From IMG/VR virus record IMGVR_UViG_3300046492_000237, positions 28,690 through 92,689 of that record: a stretch of DNA of 64,000 nucleotides. The stretch is one strand, 5' to 3'. A program made the position numbers and the translations under genes. This stretch comes from a virus. Under the pieces are notes generated by a model. The model was not told the DNA's origin. It saw nothing but the letters and a program-made list of their open reading frames with translations, and made no database searches. Positions 1 to 8,087 of this stretch are shown piece after piece (positions within the stretch are counted from its first letter, which is position 1; the number at the start of each line of letters is the position of its first letter).

Positions 1-1
1 A

Positions 2-277
2 ATGGCCCAACGAGTGAGCTTCTGGTTTCGCCACCGGTACCGCCTGCCGCCGACTGATCCGCGCTTCCTCGATATGACCCTCGAGGACATGGAAGCTGAA
101 TACTGGGCCGTCCACTACTTCGAAACGAAAGACGACAGCAGCGAGGAGTTCGAGGACGACGACTTTGATGAGGCGGCCATTCTGGCGCAGATCGAAGCCG
201 ACGCACTGGAAGCCGAAAAACGACGTGAGGCCGAGCAAGGCCCACCCGACCCGGGTGACTGGGAACCAATTGAGTAA
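2..277 (+). CDS. small acidic protein upstream of tape measure (possibly 5'-partial)
   Basis: 91 residues from an ATG at base 2. The window edge hides what lies upstream, so this ATG may be internal to a longer frame. The N-terminal third is basic and aromatic (RHRYRLPPTDPRFLDMTLED); the rest is strongly acidic with a Glu/Ala helix. A small gene just before the tape measure is the usual place of tail assembly chaperones, which are often made by frameshifting. The chaperone role is inferred from position only; it may instead be one of the small proteins of unknown function found there. It ends 8 bp before the tape measure gene. Confidence 0.6.
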   Translation: MAQRVSFWFRHRYRLPPTDPRFLDMTLEDMEAEYWAVHYFETKDDSSEEFEDDDFDEAAILAQIEADALEAEKRREAEQGPPDPGDWEPIE

Positions 278-285
278 CTGATCGC

Positions 286-2898
286 ATGAGCATCAAAATC
301 CCCGTTAGCGCCGAACTGAACCAGCAGCAGATCACCGGCCAAATTGATCAGGTCCGTGACGCACTGAACAACCTCGGTCGCGATGCTCAGGGTGCTGGCA
401 AGGTCAAATTTGACCCGATCAGCAATGTCAGCCTTGAGAACGTCAAGAAGATGCGCGCCGAGTTTGACGCCATCGTCAAGATGTCTCCGGGCCTGCGAAA
501 GGCGCTCGATGCTGCCGGTCAGGGCGGAAAGTCGTTTGATGAAGTCCGCTGGGGCAAGGTCTGGACCGATGACAAGCAGCGCCGTGAGCATGCCGCAACG
601 CTGCTGCGCCGTTTGGCTCCGAAGCAGATCTATGATCGCCCAGACCCAACGGTTCCACCGGTAAACGATCGTGGCGGGCCGGGCGGTATGGCCACGCCCG
701 GAACTGGTGGGTGGCGCCGCGCGGCGCTGGGTGGCGCTGCTGGTATTGCCGGTGGTGTGGCCAGCCAGATTGGCGGGATCGGCGGCGGAATTGCTTCTGG
801 GGCGCTTGCTGGCGGTCTGGCTGGCGGTCCTATTGGTGCTGCTGTCGGCGGTTTGGCTGGCGCCATCACCAGCTTGCTTGGCGCGATCGGCGAGGCTCGC
901 GATATCGCCATCGGCTTGGATACGCTGAAACGGACGCTCGGCGACACCAACGTGTCGTTCAAGGACCTGCAAGACAGCACGCGAAGCCTTGCCGACGAAT
1001 ACAGCCTTGCTGATGCAGAAGCCTCCGCGCTAACCAAGCGCTATGCCACTCTGGCAAACTCTGGCAAGGATACAGGCGCGCTGCGCAACGAGGTAGGTGT
1101 CGGTGTCGGGTTCTCACGTTCATTCGGCCTTGACCCGGCTGCGGGCGTTGGCTTCTTTGGCCAGATGCAGGGCATGGGGATCACCCGTGGTGCTGATGAC
1201 AGCAAAAAGCTTGCGCTGCTGATCGGTGAAAGCGTCGCCAAGGCCGGTGACCTGCCGCGTCTTGGCGACGTGCTGGCCGGACTCTCTCGCTTTATGGAAG
1301 GCGCCGCGAGAACCAGCCTGACAAATCCGAACTCGGCAGCATGGCTTTCGCGCTTCGCCGGGCTGGAAAACAGCGGGCTGGCCGGTATGGATCCGACCAC
1401 CGCCGCCAGCATCATCGGCAGCATTGACGGCAGCATCCGGCAGGGTGGCATCACCGAAGCCGGCAAAAACTTCATGAATGGTGTGTTGCAGCGCGATCAG
1501 GGCCTGAACACCATCCAATCCGCAATTCAGCTCGAAGGCGGCGCGTTCGGTACCGGTCGGTCAACCTTCGGCGCAGACTCGCCTATGTCGCGCTTTTATG
1601 CGCGATTCGGCGGCGGCTCGCCGCTAAGTTCTTGGGGCGCCGATGAAAGCAACATCAGCGTGCTGCAGCGCAATCTGGTCAAGCAGTACAGCGGCAAGCC
1701 TCCGGAACTGATGCTCGATGCGTTCAAAAACACCTTCGGCACCAGTTACGGGCAGTCGGCGGCGTGGATGGCCAGTGATCCCCAGCAGAACGACAGCATG
1801 CTCAAGCGTATGCAGCGGCTCGGCATCAACTGGAAGGACGTGAACGCGACCGGCGTGTCGAAAATGAGCCAGATTGAGGCTAACGGCAGCCTGTCGGAAA
1901 TGGACAAGGACAACCAGATCCGCAAGGCTGCCGCGAACTATCAGGAGGACACCGTAGGTTCCGAGGCGCGCCGGGCGAGCATTGACGGCTCGAACGCCAT
2001 GGTTCGTCTGGCGAACGAAGGCCTGCCGATGATCAGCTCTATTCAGGCTGGCGTGCTCAAGCTGGCGGGCCTTGACGGTTTTAGTCCGCAGAAGGCTGCG
2101 CTCAAGAGCGAGCACGAACGTCGGATGTCGGAAATCGACAACGGCCCACTGGCGGCCGAGCGCGCCAAGGCCGTGCAGAACTACAAGAAAGTGGTTCCCC
2201 TGTGGAAGCAGGTCAGCGGCGTCGGTCTGAACGATGAGGAGCAGCAGGCGAAGGATTGGCTCGACAACGCCAACAGCAATATTTCTGCGGCGCGCGAAGC
2301 AGAGGACGCCAAGTACAACAGCGGTCTGGATGTTCTGAACACCAACCCAAGTCCGGGGATCTCCTCGGCAGCAGTTAAGCCGACCGAGGATCTGCTGGCG
2401 CGCGCTGCTGAGTCCGACAAAAAGGCTGGGCTGCCACCGGGCACCACCGCTGCGCTCATGATGCAGGAAAGCGGTTTCAACTCGCAGGCTGTGAGCTCTG
2501 CTGGCGCACTCGGCATGCACCAGATCATGCCGTCGAACATCAAGACGCTATCCAACCGTGCCGGGCGCAATCTGGACCCGACCAACACCGCCGATTCGTT
2601 CTACATGTACGACGAGTTGATGGCTGAACGCAAACGCAAGTACGGCAGCGATACCGACAAGATGTTGCGCAGCTATCACGGCGGCTATGACGAAACCGAG
2701 TGGGGCAAAATCAATGCCGACTACATCCCGGCGATCGAGCGGCGCAAGCGTGAACTTGCAAAAAGCGGCGCCGGTACATCCGTGTCGCACAAGGTTGAGG
2801 TTGATGTCACCATGCGCGACCAGTCGGGCAACCCTATGAATAACGCCGCCATTAACACAACGGTCGGCAAACCAGTCGTCAGCGGGGCTGCTGAATAA
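286..2898 (+). CDS. tail length tape measure protein with C-terminal lytic transglycosylase domain
   Basis: 870 residues. A Gly/Ala-rich hydrophobic stretch at about residues 140-205 is typical of tape measures, which span the tail tube and set its length. At about residues 698-810 there is an SLT (soluble lytic transglycosylase) domain, with the likely catalytic Glu728 in MMQESGFN followed by AGALGMHQIMPS and SYHGG. This would cut peptidoglycan during DNA entry. It heads the tail operon and its TAA overlaps the next ATG (TAATG). Antisense ORFs over it are shadows. Confidence 0.9.
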   Translation: MSIKIPVSAELNQQQITGQIDQVRDALNNLGRDAQGAGKVKFDPISNVSLENVKKMRAEFDAIVKMSPGLRKALDAAGQGGKSFDEVRWGKVWTDDKQRREHAATLLRRLAPKQIYDRPDPTVPPVNDRGGPGGMATPGTGGWRRAALGGAAGIAGGVASQIGGIGGGIASGALAGGLAGGPIGAAVGGLAGAITSLLGAIGEARDIAIGLDTLKRTLGDTNVSFKDLQDSTRSLADEYSLADAEASALTKRYATLANSGKDTGALRNEVGVGVGFSRSFGLDPAAGVGFFGQMQGMGITRGADDSKKLALLIGESVAKAGDLPRLGDVLAGLSRFMEGAARTSLTNPNSAAWLSRFAGLENSGLAGMDPTTAASIIGSIDGSIRQGGITEAGKNFMNGVLQRDQGLNTIQSAIQLEGGAFGTGRSTFGADSPMSRFYARFGGGSPLSSWGADESNISVLQRNLVKQYSGKPPELMLDAFKNTFGTSYGQSAAWMASDPQQNDSMLKRMQRLGINWKDVNATGVSKMSQIEANGSLSEMDKDNQIRKAAANYQEDTVGSEARRASIDGSNAMVRLANEGLPMISSIQAGVLKLAGLDGFSPQKAALKSEHERRMSEIDNGPLAAERAKAVQNYKKVVPLWKQVSGVGLNDEEQQAKDWLDNANSNISAAREAEDAKYNSGLDVLNTNPSPGISSAAVKPTEDLLARAAESDKKAGLPPGTTAALMMQESGFNSQAVSSAGALGMHQIMPSNIKTLSNRAGRNLDPTNTADSFYMYDELMAERKRKYGSDTDKMLRSYHGGYDETEWGKINADYIPAIERRKRELAKSGAGTSVSHKVEVDVTMRDQSGNPMNNAAINTTVGKPVVSGAAE

Positions 2899-4406
2899 TG
2901 GATATCAAGGTTCACCTACCGCGCTATCAGGTGCTGGTCACGAAAACGGTAAAGCGCAAGACCGTGGACGGTTACATGCCTACTTCTGCGCGCTTTCAGG
3001 GCACACCGGATGCGATCGACCTCGCGCCGTGGCTTGGCGATGGGTCGTCGATATCGACGGTCAAGGGCATCAATCAGGCCGCCGGTGGATTCTCCATCAC
3101 TGTCCCTGACATGCCGATCACCACCACAACCGGCGGCCTCGATACGCTATACGGCGTAATTGAGCCGATGGACCTTGTTCAGATCAAGGTTCAGCACTCG
3201 CCGTCGACGTGGGCCGGGAATAAGGCCCCGGTGATCATGCGCGGGTTCGTCTCGAAGGTCAGCCGGCAGGAAGGGATGTCGCCTGATGGTAAGCCTGGGC
3301 GATTCGTCACCATCAACGGGCAGGACTACGGGAAGATCTGGCAGATCATTCAGATTTTCTACGGGCCATCGTACATCTTTGGCGAAGACATCCTGTCGGC
3401 ATTCAAGTTGATGGATAAGTTCGGCGCGGGCTTCAAAAACGCCATGAGCAACGTCGAGTTCCTGCAAACGGCCATCGACAAGATCATCAACCCGTTCCTG
3501 CAACGCCTTCTGCCAGAGGGCAGCGGGTTCCCGCTGATCACACTGAACACCGACCACGTCGTCGAGGGTGCGGTCGGTATCGCCGGGATCCAGTCAGCTG
3601 AGGGCACGATCTACCAGCTGATGCGCAATTATCTGGACGTCGGCCCATTCAACGAGCTGTTTCTCGCTGATGATGATGCTGGTGTCCACTGCATCTATCG
3701 GCAGAACCCGGCGATCGGGCTGGATGGCTATCCGCTCGCGCCAGATGTTACAGATGCACCGGCGGCGGATCCGCTGATCGTTCCGGACGCCAACACCCTG
3801 AACATCATCGACATCCCTGCCGAGGACGTGATTGCGCTGGATGTGTCCCGCTCCGATGAGGGCGTGGGGAACTATTACTGGGTGTCGGCTCCGGGGTTCA
3901 GCCTGAACAGTGACACCCTGCAGCGCCAGATGGGTTACAGCAGCGCGGAACGGGCGACCATTGACCTGTCGGAGTACCCGAACAGCGCATCGGCACTGTA
4001 CGGTACCCGGCTGATGTGGATCGACACCAAGCTGGGCGGCCCTGCGGTCACCAACACAAAATCGGGATTGACCGAGCCAGAGCAAGAGCAGCGGGACGGC
4101 AATCTCTTTGACTGGCTGCGCACTCGCCGTGAGTTTCTGGTGGCGCAGAACCGCGACAACAGCATTCTCGAAAGCGGCACGTTGCGCATGCGTGGAAACG
4201 AGAACATCCGCGCCGGGAACTATGTCCGGGTGCTGCGTGGCAACTTTTCATCGGTGTTCTATGTGACCTCGGTTTCGCACAACATCCTGCCATTGCGAGG
4301 CTTTTACAGCACGCTGACCCTGTCGCGCGGCACCGGGTTTGCCAACCGTGTGCGCATGGCTGGCGGCGTCGATTCTCCTTATCTCAGCGAGCTGACCGGT
4401 CTATGA
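2898..4406 (+). CDS. baseplate hub protein (T4 gp27 / gpD-like)
   Basis: 502 residues; the start overlaps the tape measure stop. Position between tape measure and spike, length, and the N-terminal beta-rich pattern followed by FVSKVSRQEG and a long helix-turn region fit the tail hub that carries the spike and joins tube to baseplate. The C-terminal part (MRGNENIRAGNYVRVLRGNF, then VTSVSHNILPLRGF) is typical of hub proteins, where a beta domain is followed by VxxVxH. Overlaps the next gene by 4 bp. The assignment rests on order and pattern, not on a catalytic motif. Confidence 0.75.
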   Translation: MDIKVHLPRYQVLVTKTVKRKTVDGYMPTSARFQGTPDAIDLAPWLGDGSSISTVKGINQAAGGFSITVPDMPITTTTGGLDTLYGVIEPMDLVQIKVQHSPSTWAGNKAPVIMRGFVSKVSRQEGMSPDGKPGRFVTINGQDYGKIWQIIQIFYGPSYIFGEDILSAFKLMDKFGAGFKNAMSNVEFLQTAIDKIINPFLQRLLPEGSGFPLITLNTDHVVEGAVGIAGIQSAEGTIYQLMRNYLDVGPFNELFLADDDAGVHCIYRQNPAIGLDGYPLAPDVTDAPAADPLIVPDANTLNIIDIPAEDVIALDVSRSDEGVGNYYWVSAPGFSLNSDTLQRQMGYSSAERATIDLSEYPNSASALYGTRLMWIDTKLGGPAVTNTKSGLTEPEQEQRDGNLFDWLRTRREFLVAQNRDNSILESGTLRMRGNENIRAGNYVRVLRGNFSSVFYVTSVSHNILPLRGFYSTLTLSRGTGFANRVRMAGGVDSPYLSELTGL

Positions 4407-5170
4407 GCACGAAAACACGCGGTAAGGTAGTTGCGATTCACCCTGAGGACCATTCGTGCGATGTCCGCCTTCTGCGCGACGGCTGTCTGCTGGCGGGCCT
4501 TCAAATTCTGTCGCAATCGGCCAGCACCAACACCGGCCTCAACGATCTGGCCGTGCCGACTACGCCGCCGGACAATCAATGGACCCAACGCACCGATCGG
4601 GACATCATCGCCATCGTGGACTGGTGCGATGGCGTGCCCTACGTTGAGGGTTTCCTATTTCCGCAAATTTGCCAGATGACGTTCAAGGAGCAGAACCGGA
4701 AGATCGATCGTCACGCCTCGGACTTCTATCACACGGTTGATGCGGCCGGTAACGCGGAGTGGTATCACCCGAGCGGAACCTATCTGCGGATGGGCGAGAA
4801 TCCGGCGCATGAGGATCTGACCGGCAAGGACGCCGACAAGAAGTGGGCAATCACCAAGAACACCGCGCGCGCTCCGCATGTGCGGCTGGTGGTGGCCAGT
4901 GGTGGTGCTGCGGCACTCACGATCAATGCTGATCCGGCGGGCAACCTGACCATCACCAGCGCTGCGGGAACGGCCACGCTGGTGTTCCCCGGCGGTACGA
5001 CCATTGATACGCCGCTGACCACTATGACCGGCGACCTAAAAGTTGATGGAAACATCAAGGCAGATGGCGAGATCGAGGACCACACCCGCTCGATGCAAGG
5101 CGACCGCGAGATCTACAACGTCCATACCCACCCGGCTAACGCCACTCAGGCGCCGAACCAACAGATGTAA
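4403..5170 (+). CDS. baseplate spike protein (gpV / gp5-like)
   Basis: 255 residues. The N-terminal half is the OB-fold type found in gpV/gp5 spikes (KTRGKVVAIHPEDHSCDVRL). The C-terminal part is a repetitive beta-helix-like segment (GDLKVDGNIKADGEIED) ending in VHTHP at about residues 240-244. A His-x-His at the end of such spikes usually binds the metal ion of the membrane-piercing tip. Translationally coupled to the hub gene. Confidence 0.85.
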   Translation: MSTKTRGKVVAIHPEDHSCDVRLLRDGCLLAGLQILSQSASTNTGLNDLAVPTTPPDNQWTQRTDRDIIAIVDWCDGVPYVEGFLFPQICQMTFKEQNRKIDRHASDFYHTVDAAGNAEWYHPSGTYLRMGENPAHEDLTGKDADKKWAITKNTARAPHVRLVVASGGAAALTINADPAGNLTITSAAGTATLVFPGGTTIDTPLTTMTGDLKVDGNIKADGEIEDHTRSMQGDREIYNVHTHPANATQAPNQQM

Positions 5171-5178
5171 ATCCGTCG

Positions 5179-5197
5179 TGACGCCATTATGGCGTCA
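5179..5197 (+). repeat. inverted repeat at the start of the next tail gene
   Basis: TGACGCCA and TGGCGTCA form a perfect 8-bp inverted repeat around a 3-base centre. Its last base is the A of the ATG at 5197. It could fold in the mRNA and mask that start, or be a protein-binding site. No T-run follows, so it is not a terminator. Confidence 0.5.
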
Positions 5198-6351
5198 TGG
5201 ACCTATCTACGCCCGCATCGCAGAAAGCAGACGAGTGCCCCATTACTTTTGTGATGGAGGACGAGTCTGCCGGTACGTCTGACGAATTGACCCTTTTGAT
5301 CCGCCCAGAGGAGCTGTCCATCGGCTTCCCTAGTCGCCTGTCCGTCAATCAGACGCTGGGTGGCGGCTGGGCTGATAGCTTCGGTGAGGGGATCGAAGAA
5401 GGCACCTACTCCGGCACCTTGGGATGGCGCGCTACCAGCTCGGACAGTGGTGGCGGTGAACGTCTGGCCAAGATGAAAGAGTTTACTTACAGCGACTGGC
5501 ATGCACGTCGTTCTGCCGCCGTGGTGAAGGGTGATGACCCTAGCATGGTCCGGCTGATTCTGGTCGACACGCTGAACAATTACTCCCGCGTCATCGCTCC
5601 TCGGATCTTCGAGCTGAAACGCAGCAAGAGCCGTCCGTTGCTGTGCCAGTACCGGTTCAATTTTGTGATGCTGTCGAAGGATGTTACCCGACAAGACCTG
5701 CTTATGTCCGACACCGGATTCGGCAGCATCCTCGGCACGATAGGCGCGTGGATCGACAGCTTTACCGCGTCGATCAACAACATCACCGATCGCATCCGCG
5801 AGGCGTACAAGTGGATCGATAAAACGATCATCGCGCCGATCAAGAAATTCGTTGCAACCACCATGCGACTGTACACGGCTGTGAAAAATCTGGTGACTGC
5901 GGGCGTCGGCATCATTCGCCAAGTCGGCAGCATTGCGACATTGGCGACTCAGGCGATCACCAACGTGCTGCGCGCGGCGGCGATCGTGGTGAATATCCCG
6001 AACATCGGCAAGGCGGCGATCATGAACGTGGTCCGCGAGTACACGAACCTGTTCTGCCTGCTGAAAAATGCCAAGAAGGTGCTTGATTACGAGGACTACT
6101 CGGACATCTACGGCGCATCTAACTGTTCGTCAACCGGCGGCGGTCGTTCGATCTCGGTCTATTCCGGATCGACCAACAACACCTTCGCCGCCGTGGCCAA
6201 GGAGACGCCATCTCCGGTGCTTGTGACTCAGGCCGCCTCGACCAGCATGAAGACGATCGCCAGCACTGATCTGGTGACCACGCCACTGCCGGCCGCCGTT
6301 ATCGCCAGCAACCTCAACGTGATCAACTCCGGCCTGTCGGTGACCACATGA
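5197..6351 (+). CDS. baseplate/tail-tip structural protein
   Basis: 384 residues. Residues about 30-160 have the pattern PEELSIGFPSRLSVNQTLGG, then WADSFGEGIEEGTYSGTLGW, seen in baseplate proteins of contractile tails that sit before gp25 and J (XkdP-like or LysM-associated baseplate proteins). The second half has amphipathic helices and a Ser/Thr-rich tail. Ends 4 bp inside the LysM-gp25 gene. The exact counterpart in model phages is not certain. Confidence 0.65.
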   Translation: MDLSTPASQKADECPITFVMEDESAGTSDELTLLIRPEELSIGFPSRLSVNQTLGGGWADSFGEGIEEGTYSGTLGWRATSSDSGGGERLAKMKEFTYSDWHARRSAAVVKGDDPSMVRLILVDTLNNYSRVIAPRIFELKRSKSRPLLCQYRFNFVMLSKDVTRQDLLMSDTGFGSILGTIGAWIDSFTASINNITDRIREAYKWIDKTIIAPIKKFVATTMRLYTAVKNLVTAGVGIIRQVGSIATLATQAITNVLRAAAIVVNIPNIGKAAIMNVVREYTNLFCLLKNAKKVLDYEDYSDIYGASNCSSTGGGRSISVYSGSTNNTFAAVAKETPSPVLVTQAASTSMKTIASTDLVTTPLPAAVIASNLNVINSGLSVTT

Positions 6352-6971
6352 CCGACTTCACCAAGCAGTATTCGGGCTATCGGTTCGTCAATACCCAGCG
6401 CGGCGATACGCTGCAGATGGTGGCGTTTCGCGAACTCGGCAGCGCAAATGACTGGGCGAAGCTGGCATGGTTCAACAGCCTGCTTCCGCCGTTCATTACC
6501 GATGATCCTGAGCTGGCGGGCGATCGCGTCCTGCTGTCCGGTCAGCAGATCAAAATCCCATCGACCGTGGCTGAGTCAGAGTCATCGACAAGCGATGTCG
6601 ACAATGTCCTGCTCACCGACTGCCGCCTGCGCAATGGGCGCCTTTCGGTTGATTTGGAAACTGGTGACTTCGAGGTCGTGTCGGGACGCGACAATCTCAA
6701 ACAGGCCATCACGTTCCGGATCGTCACCGACCCGGGCGAGCTGATTTTTCACCCGGCATATGGGTGCAAGATCAGTCGGCGCCGTGGCACCAAGAATGCG
6801 GCCGTGGCCACTCTCTTGGGCCGTATGGACCTTCAAGACGCGCTGGTTCAGGAGACTCGCCTGCGCCGGATCAACAGTATTACCACCACCAGCAGCGGCG
6901 ATGTTTTGTCGGGATCCGTCGACGTCACGCCGATTACTGGCGACTCAGTGAAAGTGGATGTGAGCGTATAA
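6348..6971 (+). CDS. LysM-like (gpX) plus gp25/gpW baseplate wedge fusion
   Basis: 207 residues with two parts. Residues 1-70 (QRGDTLQMVAFRELG, then LSGQQIKIPS) match the LysM-like phage tail protein X pattern. Residues about 95-207 match the gpW/gp25 family (DLETGDFEVVSGRDNLKQAI, then GELIFHPAYG). gp25 is part of the wedge that nucleates sheath assembly. In P2-type phages gpX and gpW are separate proteins. Overlaps its upstream neighbour by 4 bp and abuts the J gene. Confidence 0.85.
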   Translation: MTDFTKQYSGYRFVNTQRGDTLQMVAFRELGSANDWAKLAWFNSLLPPFITDDPELAGDRVLLSGQQIKIPSTVAESESSTSDVDNVLLTDCRLRNGRLSVDLETGDFEVVSGRDNLKQAITFRIVTDPGELIFHPAYGCKISRRRGTKNAAVATLLGRMDLQDALVQETRLRRINSITTTSSGDVLSGSVDVTPITGDSVKVDVSV

Positions 6972-8087
6972 ATGGCCTTTCAGGTAAAAGACTTCGTTTC
7001 GATTACCGCATCCATGATCAACTGGATGCGGGCGACTACCCGCCGGGTCAGCGATTACAATATCGGCTCGGTCGTTCGAACCATGCTCGAGGCCGTAGCG
7101 GCTGAAATCGATGAGCTGTATCAGCAGTTTTTCATCGGCGTCAAAGAAGCGATCCCGGTCTCGGTCTATAACTCTTTCAGCTTCGAAAAGCTGGCCGCCA
7201 TCAGCGCAAACGGACTTATCCGCGTCACCCTCACGCCGTCGGATACTGCCGGGCTGATCTCTGCGGGCACCACCTTCTCTGCTACTGGACTCCCGACCAC
7301 TTACACGTCGCTGACGGATGTCGTCGTAGGCATTGGTATGTCGTTTGTGGATGTATCGGTCAAGGCTGATGCTGCCGGCTCGATCGGCAATATCTCGGCG
7401 CTGCAAGAGTTCACGCTGAACCCGGCGCCGGACAACTTCGTCAGCGCGACCAACCTGAGCGGCTTTGCTTCGGGCGTCGATGCTGAAACTGATGATGAGC
7501 GGAAAATCCGTTTCGCCGCTTACATCGCATCGATCAGCCGATCGACAAATGCTGCGCTGCGTTACGGCATGAGTACCGCAACGCTGGTTGACTCCGATGG
7601 CAACATCACAGAGCGCGTGGCTACTGCGATCACCGTCGAGCCATACCTCGATGACTCGAACCAGCCGATCGCCAAAGTCGATTGCTACATCCATAACGGG
7701 GTTGGCGGGACTTCCACCGCGCTGCTGGCGAGAACCACCGAGATTGTCGATGGATATTACGACGCGAATGGTGTGGCCGTGGCCGGCTACAAAGCCGCAG
7801 GGATCAAAACCACGGTGTTCATCGCCGCCGAGGAGTTGGTCAGCGTCACCGGTGAACTTGTCCCTGAAGCTGGCTTCGATGAACCGACCCTGATCACCAA
7901 TGCCACGACCACGGTCTATGCCTACCTGCAAAACCTGCCGATCGGGGGAACGGCCGTCCTCGCCGAGATCATTTACCTGATCAAGGATATCGATGGGGTT
8001 TACGACTTCCAGCCATCCTTGCCAGCGGCAAACGTCACCGTTGATAAAACCAAGAAGCTGATGCCCGGGAGTATCAACATCACATGA
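6972..8087 (+). CDS. baseplate J-like protein (gp47 family)
   Basis: 371 residues. The N-terminus (RRVSDYNIGSVVRTMLEAVA, then EIDELYQQ) is the baseplate J signature. The middle carries the family ATGFASGVDAETDDERKIRF-type segment (here from about residue 160). J proteins form the baseplate wedge that rearranges on host contact. Starts one base after the gp25 stop and overlaps the next gene by 4 bp (ATGA). Confidence 0.9.
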   Translation: MAFQVKDFVSITASMINWMRATTRRVSDYNIGSVVRTMLEAVAAEIDELYQQFFIGVKEAIPVSVYNSFSFEKLAAISANGLIRVTLTPSDTAGLISAGTTFSATGLPTTYTSLTDVVVGIGMSFVDVSVKADAAGSIGNISALQEFTLNPAPDNFVSATNLSGFASGVDAETDDERKIRFAAYIASISRSTNAALRYGMSTATLVDSDGNITERVATAITVEPYLDDSNQPIAKVDCYIHNGVGGTSTALLARTTEIVDGYYDANGVAVAGYKAAGIKTTVFIAAEELVSVTGELVPEAGFDEPTLITNATTTVYAYLQNLPIGGTAVLAEIIYLIKDIDGVYDFQPSLPAANVTVDKTKKLMPGSINIT

